Assembly (NCBI GenBank): GCA_013396915.1
Contig: VWZL01002494.1
Coordinates: 188,849 to 252,848, forward strand
DNA from: Stercorarius parasiticus
Lineage: Eukaryota > Chordata > Aves > Charadriiformes > Stercorariidae
DNA length: 64,000 nt
Direction: 5' to 3'
Every line of letters starts with the position of its first letter. The stretch's first letter is position 1. The notes beneath the pieces were generated by a model. That model worked only from the letters and a program-made list of their open reading frames with translations, searched no databases and was not told the DNA's origin. The translations under genes were made by a program, and so were the position numbers. Below are positions 13,651 through 25,970 of the stretch, in pieces.

Positions 13651-14100
13651 GAATCATAGAATGGTTTAGGTTGCAAGGAACCTCAAAGATCATCTAGTTC
13701 CAACCCCCCCTGCCATGGGCAGGGACACCTCCCACAGGTTACACAAAACCCCATCCAACCTGGCCTTGAATACTTCAAGGGATGGGGCAACCACAATTTC
13801 GCTGGGCAACGTGTTCCAGGGTCTCACCACCTTCACAGTAAAGAATTTCTTCCTAATATCTAATCATCTACTCTCTTTCAGTTAAAAACCATTGCTCCTC
13901 AACCTATCCCTGAACTCCCTGATAAAGAGTCCCTCCCCGTCTTTCCTGTAGGCTCCCTGTAAGTACTGGAAGGCTGCTATAAGGTCTCTCCAGAGCCTTC
14001 TCTTCTCCAGGCTGAACAACACCAACTCTCTCAGCCTGCCTTCACAGGAGAGGTGCTCCAGCCCTCTGATCGTCTTTGTGGCCCTCCTCTGGGCCTTTCC
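13651..14100 (-). mobile_element. CR1 LINE 3' end, minus orientation
   Basis: A 450-bp 5'-truncated CR1. Its 3' terminus is at the left, where 'gaatcatagaatgg' is the reversed octamer tail, and its truncated 5' side is near 14095-14100. It contains the 3' UTR and the last part of ORF2. On the minus strand RGLEHLSCEGRLREL and KRRLWRDLIAAFQYLQGAYRK are readable before a stop at about 13882. The 3' UTR matches, nearly base for base, the CR1 at 43141-43590, including a 'gggaggtgtccctgcccatgg' stretch that the other copies lack. The two therefore belong to the same CR1 subfamily. Confidence 0.95.
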
Positions 14101-17100
14101 TAAAATTAACATGATCTGTCTTGTAACTTTTTAAGTGAAAAACAGAAAATAAAGAAATAGTGAAAGCTGCATCTTGTAGGATAACATGATATCAACTGCA
14201 AAAGTCTTACCCCTGCTTAAGGTACTTGAAATAAACCGTACTCGACAGGACCATAAAGCTGTTTTCTCTACCACTGACTTAATGCATTCTGGGTTACTAC
14301 AGTGGGTCAGCTAACACCAACTGAATGAATACTACAAAAGATTTTCACAAAGTCTAGCACTGTCTGTTTAATACTGAATGGCCTTCTGTGCCTGATCAAT
14401 TAGACAGATTATTGGGAAAGTAAATGGATAATTTTCACTTTGTAATTGCACATAAGCGTGTATTGAAGAGAGTTAAGCACAGGTTAAGACACACACTAAA
14501 TAGTCATCATCCTTAACTGCTTTGATCCACTAGCTGAAACTAAATTTAAGAATCATATCAAGTGTCTCATAAAATGGAAAATTATGCAACCCAAGTGCTG
14601 TTTAGTTTCTTTTATCTCTTTTTTTTTTTCCATGTGCATTAAGGTATAAAATATTACTGGTTTTATCTTAATAAACTTGTAAAGCACATTACAAACTTTT
14701 AATAGCTGAAATTTTATAAGTAAACACAGGTGCCAAAGCAATATCTATAGGAAGCTTTGTGACCAAATAAGCTTAGTACAAGCTTTGCAAAAGTGACATT
14801 AAATATCATTGCAAATTCAGTGAAGCTAAGTAACTGTCTAAATTGGGTGGTAAAGAAAATAATGAGGAATGCTTTTAGATCTATTAGCAGCTAATGGAAA
14901 AATCAAAAAACAACCTCAGTCTATGTGCCTGGTGTGGCAGGAATCAGTAAAACATGCTGACTACTGGATCAGCACAAAATAGAAAGGACAGCTTAGTAGA
15001 AAGCAGTAAAACCTGAGAAGTATTCTAAATAAATCAGTTGACAGCTACGCCCATGCAGCAGGGTTAGCTGAACACTCAGGACAGAGATGAGCCAAACTGT
15101 TACCTAGAAGTATACCTGCCCTCCACAAGTCAGTCAGTACTTCCAAAAGTAAAGCACTCCTACTTGATTTAGAGCCTTGGGAATACTATCTAGATCTGAT
15201 ATCCATTTATCCAGACTACTGTAAGTGTACAAATTACATAAAAATGTCACTTTTGAATGAAGGATGATTGCAGTGAAGCACTAGCTGTTCTGATCTTCTG
15301 AGTTAATGGAAATAATGGTCAATGGTAATAGCAAATCATTAAAAGTAGGTAAAAAATAATTTCTACATTTTTTTTCATTTTTAACTTTTTGTTTGCTGCA
15401 ATTACCTTTAGTAAAACACTTGTATTTAAAAACAAAAAGTTGCTTTGAGCCAGAAAAACAGAACTTCAAATTTAGTTCTCAACAGATAATTTTTTTCAAA
15501 AATAGGTCTTTTGTATGAAAAGATCCATTTTTAACTAAAAAGATCAAAAACAATTGTCACCATTGGTACTGTATTCCTAGGAAACTATTAATTCAAAGTG
15601 TAGTTCAGAATGTAAATCCAACCATAGACCTCTGAGACTACTTTGACTTTTCGTCCTTATTAGAGAACAACAAATTTTGAAATACCATAGTTTCCTTCAG
15701 GGTACAAATATTTGTTCAACTGTAATAAAACACAGGACAGAATATGTGTCTCCCTCACTTGTCTAATGGGGGAGGCCATTTGGAAGGGCTGTTCATATTT
15801 CAGCCCTATGCTGAGTAGGATGGGTCTCAGAATAATTGCATTCAGCTAATGAACAAGACTTATATCTATCTACCTCATCTCTGGTGCATCTGTGGACCCA
15901 GCTATCTTCCTTTCTCTTCATATTTTTCACTTAATGTGAAACTGTGTGAGAAGTGGGATGCTTCATACAGAATGCATGACAACTTTAAACTTAATGCTGA
16001 CACTTTAAGTCCTTGTTGCCCAAGAGCTACTAATTTGATTAAAGACTGCTATGCTGGAATTAGTAGAGAAATAAAATACCCCTTCAGAGAAATCACATTG
16101 AAGAAGATTAAGAGGACAAGTGGAAAAAAGAAAATTACATCCACAAGCCTGTTTCTCTCCACTGACTACAAAAGAAGTGTAGGATGACTAGCAGAGTTGG
16201 ACATGTCTAATTGTAGACATCTAATGCTAGCTGAGACGATCTCCCCTTTGCAATTCCAAGATTAACCTTTGGTCTCCCCAGTGGAGAGCCATTGAATTTC
16301 AATTTAGATGCTTCCAAATTTTTGTGGGTTTTTTTTTTTTAATAAAACTTTGAAAGTGCAAAGAATATGTGAAACACTTGAGTTCATAGGGGCACCTATT
16401 TTATTTTTAAGCCAGGTTTCTTTTCAAACAATTAAGTTTTATGGTTAGTGGCTCCTGTATTTATTTAACTTTTCATGGGGTCTCATTGTCATGATTTCTA
16501 CCTCAATTTTTATAACTTCTAAAGATCCCAACTATTAGAAAGCATCATTGGACTTTCTTAAAAAATGAAATAAATTATTTTCAGTAACCTTTACCCCTTT
16601 GTTTGAGTCCAGTGAATAAGTTTCATGTTCCAGGAGAACTGTTTCAGATGGGGTGAGACTTAGGCCACTTCTCTTGAAAGACTATCTTTAAGAACCCTTA
16701 AATATTACCATCTTTCCTGCTTATAAAGAAGAAACCTCCTAAGTCTATGACTTAGATCATCATATTTTTTCATAAGAAGTAAATATCTACAATAACTCTG
16801 TCAAAGATAAAAGCAAAACGAGTTTAAGTAACTGAAGCAGATAAATCCATGCTTCCATGGCCCTCACCAGATCTTTTATAATTGTCTTGATGAAATTAGG
16901 TTACCCTAATTAAACCCATAATATGTATCATATACATATGTAGTAGCCAGATAAATTTTAATATATTTAACATTTTAATAACTAACCTTTTATTTCTCTA
17001 AATATGCAAATAAGATATGGATAGCTGAACTATCACAACCTCAATTCTCCAGCTACAGATGTCTTAATGTTGTCAGATCAGTAGGTCAGGAACTTCTCCC

Positions 17101-20100
17101 CACCCCAACAATCACCTACAACTGACCTGCACTAAATTGCTAAATCAACAGGTATTTTATTGCAGGTTCACTGGAGATCCCTATCCTTAGGCAAAACCTT
17201 TACACAGTATAAATGGATTCCGCGTACCTCTTCTTGTGTCTGAAGTGACTACATCTGTAGGAGATAATGTATAGGCTAAAGAGAAGCTGTATTTAAATCC
17301 CTTTCAAACTGCTGATATCTTGGGCATGGTAGCACAGAGCTCCTGACGGTGTTGCTAGTGAATTGTTGCAGTCTGTGCCGAATCCTCTGTCACTGCAGCT
17401 ACGCTGGCAACAGCATCTTATCTAGTTTAAATTTAGCTGAGATACACGTACATGAGGTGCATGCATAGCACTAGCTGCCCTATATGTATTCAGAAGTGGA
17501 AACAGTCAAACTGCAGGATAATTTTATATATCCTTTGCCAATGCTTTAGAAGAACTGCTGCTGTCAACATTTAAGTCATGTTTAACACTGAAAGTGGAGG
17601 CACTGTGCCCACCATTTCCTTGCAGGGCTCAATGCCAAAAGGCAGGAGGTATCTTTTTGCCTTACCACGGCTGGTGGGAGAGGAGGCGAGAGACCCTGCA
17701 TTTGGCCCCTGACAGTAAGAAAAATCGAAATCTTTTCTTTGGTCCTTGAAATAATCTATGTGGCACAACATAAAAAGTGTTTACTTGTTCTCTGTTCTTC
17801 TTACTTATTTTATTTTTCCTTCCCCCCACCCTCCACCCCCCAGCTTAATACAAGGTCTATTCACTGTCTCTTGGCTAAAAGAGCTTTCCATTAACAAATA
17901 CAGTTTCATCAGCATCATATAGTTTTGTGAAAATATACTGATACTGCAAGTTTGAATTTTCTGATTATTCCTATGGGACACCTTTGAAGATTGAGAGGAA
18001 TGGCACTAGTTTCTTTAAGTGCATTCTAGTGAGTTAGTTCTGTATTTGAATGTGAGCACACTGATCCTGTGTATGTGCGCCCCACTGATTAAGGAGCTGT
18101 GTTGGCATATAGTAGTATATAATTCCTTGGTGAGAGAGGGCAGTTAGTGAACAGAAAGGGATGAGGCAGAGTTATTAAACTTTGCAGTTAAATATAGATG
18201 AACATTTGTTGTAGGAAGTAGATGGATGGTTGCAGATAGCCAGGCCCATTTTCCAGCCCAGGTGACTGTGTGGTGTTACTCACAAAAGGGAGGCACCTTA
18301 CAGTGAAGCCAGGAATTTGTTGTTGTCATAATCAAATCTTTTAACTGTAGCTAAAATATTACCAACCTTTATTATTACTTTTCAGTTACATTATAACATT
18401 CAGTCGATACTAACCCTCACAGTCCAAGCCATCTACTTAATACTAAAATCAATCTGCTTAGCAATATTAAAGCTAAAGATTGCCACACAAAAACACCCCC
18501 TCTGGTGAAGTTTCCCTTTTCTCTGTCATTATGCTCACCACTTCACGAGTCCTCTGGGTCCCAAGGTCGATGGTTTTAGTGTGTGGGGTGGGGTGCAATG
18601 TTAAGATGAGCTGTGAGCATACAGAGATATTCACTTTGAAGCTGTTCAGGTTAGAACAGTTCATCTTCCTTTATTGGAATTGCATGCTCCAAATTCCTAA
18701 GTTTGCATTGCTGACAGTTACCAGCCTCTGGTGAGCTTTTGTTACCCCAGGACCTCTAGTACCACTCTCTGCTCTCGCCTTCAAGGCCTTTGCATATCTA
18801 GTTGTTATTCCTATCCGTGTCAAAATTCTTAACAGTAGACATTACACCACACAATTATACAAAGCTAAGCAAAACTAAAACAAATTAAGCAATAGCTACC
18901 TGGTCATTAGGTGGTTGCTGCTACAGCTAAACAAACTGAACAAAGTTCTAGGCGAGCCAAAACAAGACAAAGCACAACAAATCCTGAAGCCCTTGTTAGC
19001 CTAGCAACAAGGTGGTGTACCAAAATGTTACCAGAGATATGTACAGTGCCTCTGGTTTTGCCAGCTTCCCTAAGCTCAAGGGTTCTGACTTCCCTACCAG
19101 GTTTTGCAGAAATCAGGATTTATCTGCACACAACCATTTGCTGGATTGGAGCTTGTATTTGATTAGCACTTTTAAAATCAATTTAAAGACTGTATTTTGT
19201 CAGCATCAAGAATTGACAATAGTATTGTTATTAGTGGTTTCATAAAGCACCTGTGCAGTGACGAGTGTTTATATTGTGTTGGCATGGAGGTATTATACTG
19301 ATTTACAGATCTTTTCAAGAGATATTAAGCATCATACATAGGGAAGTTGACACAAAAAGTGATCATGACTGATCAGCTGACAGTCCCAGCGCAAAGTACA
19401 GCTAAGATACAAATTTAGTGCTTTTTATTTTATGTTAGGAGAGTCTGCTTTCCAGAGGACTGAAAAAGGATCAGTCCTTGCACTCCTTAAAGCTTTTGGA
19501 TAGGTATATAGACTGGTAGGAAGTGTAAACTACCTTTGAACTTCTTATAATGCTTTGCTTCCATGTATGGACTGATTCCAACAAGGAACAAAGTATAAAA
19601 ATATGCTTGAACAGTTGATAGTGTTATCTAGATGGGCTGCATAAAGAAACACCGTGTGCCCTTCCTGAGAAAATTCAGGGGCACTCTGCTAAATAATTGC
19701 AAAGTGGAACACTTGGCACCTGAAGGTCACAGCTATTTATGTTTTAAGTGTAATGCAAGCATTAGCTAATTAATCATAAGAAATTAACAATTCGTCCTTC
19801 TGTCAGCAAAGAATTTGAATGATGGATACAGAGATGAGAATTTTACTCCTGTTTGAAACCGTGCAGTGTGTACTGTAAGACTGAAATGGAATAAAGCACA
19901 GCAAGGTGCAGTGGAGGAAAGGTGCTGTGTCTACCAAAGGTGCAGAGAAATGAGAGGACAAGGAGAAGCAATTTACTTGAAGGATAAGGTGACAGGGAAT
20001 TTGCAATGGTGAAACAGAGTTTACAAGGGTATAGGATTCTTCTACTTCTGCCTCTCACATCCTCATGCTGAATTTTCATAATTCTGAGGCTGAATTGTTG

Positions 20101-21642
20101 CAAAGAACATAAATGAAAAACTGTTTTTTCCCTAATACTTTTCCAAGAAGATCAGCTAGGTTGATAGTTGACTGTCTTTCCCTCCTCTGTGTATTTGACA
20201 TGGACTGTGCTGGCAACTACGAAATCTCTAGGGAACTTGCACAGAAAATCTCCTTGGAGAACTTCATTTCAATTTATGTGAAATAGATTGGCTGGCACCA
20301 GCTACTGAAAGCTGAGTTTAACCACATTGTGAGAGACAGATTGTCTTCCAAAATTTTGTCTTTTGAAGCAGGGCCAGCACTTATTATTGGAACTGCTATA
20401 ATTCATGAGATGATCTCAAGCCGTTCCTTCTACATCGGAGAGATTTCAGAAAGACATCTGAGAATTCATGTCCTCTCCTCTCCAAGTCACTGGTGAGAAC
20501 AACAGAATTTCATCCAAAGACCATTACATCAATGGGACTATTTTTTTATCTTCACTGGACACTATAAAGAGCTCTCAGTCTCATATAATCTCTTGCAAAT
20601 AAATTAAAAATAAGTTGCTGAATTAGTGATGCTGTGTAGCCATGGTAGTCTTCTTAGGTATATAAGAAATATAGAATTTATATCTTTAATAAAATAATGT
20701 TATTTGTTTTGTGTTATGCATAATAGCTGAACTATGTCTTGTAAAAACCACCACTAATACTTAGTGCTAACTAATTCAAAATGAAAAAGAAAATAAATGC
20801 AGGAATGGAATTATATCAAATGTTCAAATGTTTTGAAAAGAAATTGGGATGTTGCTGTGTTTTAAAAATTTGTTTTATTTTAAATCACAAATTTTCAATA
20901 ATTTGACATTTTTTCAATTTAAGCTGAAAACAAAGCCATGAATATTTCACATTCCAAAGAAATATAAATCTCAAAATTCTTGTGCTTTTCTGCTTCTACT
21001 TTTCTTAATGATTGTGAACATAACAAGTAAGCCAATTTAAATAAAAAAATACATTTAAATAAAAAAACCACAAACAAACCAGAGCTTCAGATATAAACTG
21101 TTAAATTGTTGAAGATTAGTACAATCTAGCTAGAATAGCAACAATTAACATATTATGTAATTTGCATTCTGATCAAGAGCAATTTGTCCCATGTACAGAA
21201 GAATTTTATAGAGATTATATGGACTTTCTTGTAAATCTGCTGAATTAGGGCTTTTTGTTGTCGGTGGTGGTTGTTTGTTGTTTTTGGGTTTTTTTCTTAA
21301 GGGCCTAAAACTTGTTTTAAAAGGCTATTGGATTGAGCACTACCTCCCCTAAGTTGCTTACTGTATATAAAATGAATTGTGAAAAATAGACAGTAAGGTG
21401 TTTAAGTTGCAGATGTCTTAAAGTACATTTTTCTTACTGAAATCTATGCTGATCATTGAACGTCATACTTGCGCCCTTATATTCTATCCTGAAGCACGTA
21501 AATGTTTTTATCTGCCAGATCTTTCTTCACTGCAAAGCTTAACTGGGCTTTTAGTGGAGACTTATTCACTTACAAAAAATCTCATCTAAATTTATTATTG
21601 CCTTCATATCGGTCCAGCTGGTTTATCTTGGACTAAGGGCAA
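14101..21642. other. Non-coding AT-rich DNA, no gene seen
   Basis: About 7.5 kb of AT-rich sequence without a recognisable gene or repeat family. Features of note are a C-rich tract at 17820-17842 (C6, C3, C6 runs) and a T/G-biased tract at 21250-21297. The longest open frame (+, 15849-16187, 112 codons) has no motif that I recognise. No CpG-rich promoter-like segment is visible. Confidence 0.55.
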
Positions 21643-22320
21643 ACATAGAATAATAGAATCATAGAATTGTTAGGGTTGGAAGGGACCTTAAAGATCATCT
21701 AGTTCCAACCCCCCTGCCTTCCCACTAGGTCAGATTGCTCAGAGCCCCATCCAGCCTGGCCTTAAAAACTTCCAGGGATGGGCTTCCACCACCTCTCTGG
21801 GCAACCTGTTCCAGTGTCTCACCACCCTCATGGTGAAGAATCATCCCATCTCCAGTTTTAATCCATTCCTTCTAGTTCTACTATTACCCAACATCCTAAA
21901 AAGTCCCTCACCAGCTTTCTTGTAGGCCCCCTTAAGATACTGGGAGGCCACTATAAGGTCTCCTCAGAGCCTTCTTTTCTCCAGACTGAACAACCCCAAT
22001 TCTCTCAGTCTGTCCTCATAGGAAAGGTGCTCCAGCCCTCTGATCATCCTCGTGGCCCTTCTCTGGACACGTTCCAGCACGTCCATATCTCTCTTGCAGT
22101 AGGGGCTCCAGAATTGGACGCAGCACTCCAGGTGGGGTCTCACGAGAGTGGAATAGAGGGGGAGAATCACCTCCCTCGACCTGCTGGCCACGCTTCTCCT
22201 GATGCAGCCCAGGATACAATTGGCTTTCTGGGCCACTAGTGCACACTGATGGCTCATGCTGAGCCTCTTGTCTACCAGCACCCCAAGTCCTTTTCTCCAG
22301 GGTTGCTCTCAAGCCATACC
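21643..22320 (-). mobile_element. CR1 LINE, minus orientation, frameshifted
   Basis: A 5'-truncated CR1 read from about 22320 (5') to 21643 (3'). The left edge carries the reversed octamers (catagaataatagaatcata), followed by 'gttagggttggaagggacc' on the + strand. ORF2 tail motifs are readable on the minus strand between 22281 and 21964: [62 protein letters not shown]. The frame is broken near 22285, where the run of G in the GDLGVLVD region is one base short, and again downstream of 21964. Its 3' UTR belongs to a different subfamily from the 13651 and 42309 copies. Confidence 0.95.
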
Positions 22321-25300
22321 GGTTCAACTTTTTCTCTGTCTGATAATGGCATGCTTTGCAGGGAAATTGCAGTTTAAATTACTGTGATGCAGGTGACAGT
22401 CCTTTAGTCCATGCCTACAAAGTTGCTCAAATGGATTCTTCAAATATCCAATAGAAGGGAATTGAAGAGTAACTTTTTACAGTCCTATTAATCAGAGTGT
22501 GCTCCTGTGGGACTTGAGAAAAACAACAAGTGAATGCAACACAAAAAAAAACATAGAATGGGATTTGTCCTTTTTAGCATTTCACCTAAGAATATGTCTT
22601 GCTGACATAGATTATAGGATCATTTTATTTACACCATTCAGTGCCATGTAGGCTATTGTTGTTATAAGTGTTGTCTGACAGTCACAGTGCGGTCTGTGAT
22701 TCTTTAAACTGTAAATATCTGGAGAGGTACATTACAATGAAAATGGAAAGAGCATGGAAAGATCATGAAAAATGTGGTTTTTATTCCTCCCCCCGATGTT
22801 GTTTATCAATAGTGTAAATGCATCATTGAGCAGATGATATTCGTCCCATAGAAAGAGGGAGTGAAAACTATTAAGTACTGCTTTCATGTCTAGTGACAGT
22901 GCACAGAAGCAGCAGTAACATGCCCCAAACCTTTCCTCATATATCCACTCGGTTTTGACCATCTAATCTGTATGTAAGTTCAGGGTGAAAAAGTATAAAA
23001 CAAGATTGGTCCTCATTCTTAGTAAAGAATACAACTTTCTGATCAGATTTGGCTGTGATCTGATAAAATGTAGTCCTAAAGGATGCTGGGTTAATGTAAA
23101 ATTCATAGTTATTCTGTCTGACTTTACAGTCTGATGGGAAATCTGGTGAAGGATATGACAGTATGGGACTGATGTGGAAATACTCTTCAGTAAGAACAAA
23201 AGTTTATATATTTATGCTATATTTTCAGTGTTTGTTCTTGATTCATTTTTGTTTCCCTTTAAAAAAAGAGAGATGAAAAAAGATATTTATGTATCTAAAA
23301 CAGTTCTTGAACCTTGCTTGCACACACCTGCTTTCTTCTCAGAACATGCACCTTACATGCTCCCTCTATGGAACTGAGTAGTGCTATTGAAGATGGTTGT
23401 TTTGATATTTCTGAAGATGGGTTTTGATACACCATAACAATCAGATTACTAAGCAAGGGCAAAGTTATATATCCTTGTATTACAGTGCTGTTTAAAGAGA
23501 CATGCACAGCGTGAAAATAACTGTTTTAATACAGTCAAAAGCAGGCATTGGTTTAAAACTCTAATATCCAATCTGATGGATATGTTGTGCCTACTGATTA
23601 CCCTAATCCATAATCAGTTTTGGATGTGCATCGATTTGAATGCTGCTTATTTAGACTATTGGTTTTTGGAGAAGCTTTTTAGCCTACATAGCTAATTATT
23701 CAGAAATCTATTGTGAACTGTCAGTCTGTGAACGAGATGGTAGGCATTTGCAAATTCTGTATTCAAGAAAGTTTTAAATGATCATCAAAGCAGAAAGCAC
23801 GCAATATGCTGATTTTCAGAAGAGGACAGACTATTAGAAATAATATCAGTCTCATCTTGAAGCAGCAAGAGAACTTTTTTTCCAAAACTGAAGAAAGCAT
23901 GAGATACACCCACCAGAAACCAGACTGCTTGGAAATTGGATTTGCAGATGCTACCTTTTGAGCCAGATCATGCATTTTCTTTTATAAATCCATATATAAA
24001 CATTGAAATAATATGAACACAGGTCAGGAGTCTTTAAATGTAGTACAGAAAGAGGTGGGAAAAATTCCCTCAGAAAACATTTAGGCGGGTGGGAATTAAA
24101 ACAGCATTGAACTGATGTCTATTCAAGAAATCCACCATCCAACCCAGGAAGATAAATGTTTATTAGGCCTCTTCTCAGACAATAAGTAAAGCAGAAAACA
24201 TGGGAATAAAACCCTTTAAAGCATTCCCAGGATACGGTCATGATTTCTTTAATACAAGAATTGCAGAATTAGTATTAGATCTAGGGAGAGGGAGAATACT
24301 CAGCAGGGAGAAAAAAGGAGCACACAAAAAGAGTCCAGGAGGGTTTTGTTCTAGATGCTTTGTCTGATTCATTTCTGCCTTGCCCTCACAACCAGTACAG
24401 GTGTCTTCTAAATAATTTTTTCATTTAGTTCATGCAGCATTGCATTAATAAATATCAGGAACCACTGTCACTTTAAACTGACACTGTGACTTTGGAGCTG
24501 TCTTTGTTATGTATTGATGGAAGGAAACATTTTAGAAAAAAATCTGAGAGGTGTTTAGATTGGAAGTGTCTCTCATGCAGAGCACTCAAACAGATGTATA
24601 AGGATACCAAGTTGGGGGAAATATGCCCAAACCTATCTGGCTCTTGCTGTAGCTGCTCAAACAGAACAGAAGCAGAAGCTGGAAAGAGTTATGGGAGGAA
24701 GGGAAGAGCCAAGGTATGCGCACAGGTAGGCAGCTAGGAGGCCAAGGCAGTGTGTGCTGGTTTTTGGTTTGCCTTTTAGTGCCACCTAGAATTTGACAAT
24801 GATTGCAGCCTTCTATTTGTATAGCTTGTTCTGTGTTTGATTCTTCAGGACTCATTGTCCTTTGTCTTCCTCTTTGGGTGTTTTATGTCCCCTGTTCTCT
24901 TCTTTAGCTTCCTTTTGTCATCTCTTACAGCTTAGTTTTTTGTTTAAGCTGAGTGTTGGCTTTTCCTTGTTTTAATTTGTTTTATGTTTCCCAACCTAGC
25001 TGTCCCAAAGTGTGCTGGGATGTTAATCATGTGTCCAACTAGGTGCCATCAATACACGCCATTCACAGAGATATTCCTCTCCAGTTTGTTCCTTCTGGTT
25101 TTTTTGCACATGCAGACATTCTCATTCATTCTCCGTTCATACCAATTTTAACATTTCTATTGCAGTTCTCTACAGTAATCCTTCAGAAGATTTTCTGTTG
25201 TTGCTGTTAGGATATCACACTTTAAAGTCAAAGATACAGTATGACCCCCGGGGAGTGGAAGTTAAGATCAAGAGGATCAGTTTAGGGATTGTGATAATCC

Positions 25301-25619
25301 TACATGTGACTACATCTGCTCTAGCACAAACCAGTTACTATGCTGGCAGAAATGTGGAGGGCTAGAAATTTAGAAAATTTGAAACTTTATATCTTGATTA
25401 GACTACACAGCATCTAAGTCTCAAAAATATATTCTACCACAAATTCTTTCTCTTTTAGCCTCCCATTTTAAATTAGAGATAGTATTTGAGGAGTAAAGTT
25501 ACATTCCACATGAATAAAACCATCAGAATCTAGAAAAAAATGAGGTAATATCTTTGATTCTCAAATGAGGTAGGACTGTTACATGTGAACTAAGTACAAG
25601 ATATGATTGTGGCACTGTA
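22321..25619. other. Non-coding AT-rich DNA, no gene seen
   Basis: No gene, RNA or known repeat recognised. Open frames on either strand (for example 22732-22962, 22963-23199, 24486-24737) are short, lack motifs, and are not flanked by convincing splice sites. Confidence 0.55.
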
Positions 25620-25970
25620 AAAGGCAGCAGTGATCAAGACCACATTTGAAATACAGTGTGCGGTTCTAATCAGCTCATTATAATAGAGGTATTAAGGAAA
25701 TGAGGTGGCAAAGGAAAGGGTAGGAAAGGGCATTCAGAATTGAGACTTAAGGATTTTAGTTACTCAAAAGGTTAGAAAATCAAGGTTCAAATTCTTTAGA
25801 AAGTGAAGATTAAGAAAAGACCTTAACCAGCTATGCAGTGAAGAGACTGGGGAGGACGATTGCTACAAGATTATTCTAGCTGGTGTCAAGTTGAAGAACC
25901 AGGTGGCAAAAGCTTAAGTCAAGGAATGCAAGTTGCCTGAGGAATTCAAGATGAGCTCCTTTTCAGCTGG
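25620..25970 (+). mobile_element. Probable ancient CR1-like LINE relic
   Basis: By eye, the order of words here follows the ORF2 tail of an old CR1 or L3-like element on the + strand. 'catttgaaatacagtgtgcgg' fits the 'cctggagtactgtgtccag' landmark. 'gtattaaggaaatgaggtgg' and 'gggcattcagaattga' fit the lysine-rich linker. 'tctttagaaagtgaagatta' followed by 'agaaaagacctta' fits 'cctggagaagagaaggctga' followed by 'ggagacctta'. 'ttattctagctggtgtcaag' then fits the late ORF2 region of the older subfamilies. Divergence is extreme and no frame is left. A profile search could overturn this call. Confidence 0.45.

Noticed and set aside
17820..17842. C-rich tract as a G-quadruplex on the minus strand
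   Set aside because: Only three runs of three or more C are present (C6, C3, C6), so the canonical four-run pattern is not met.
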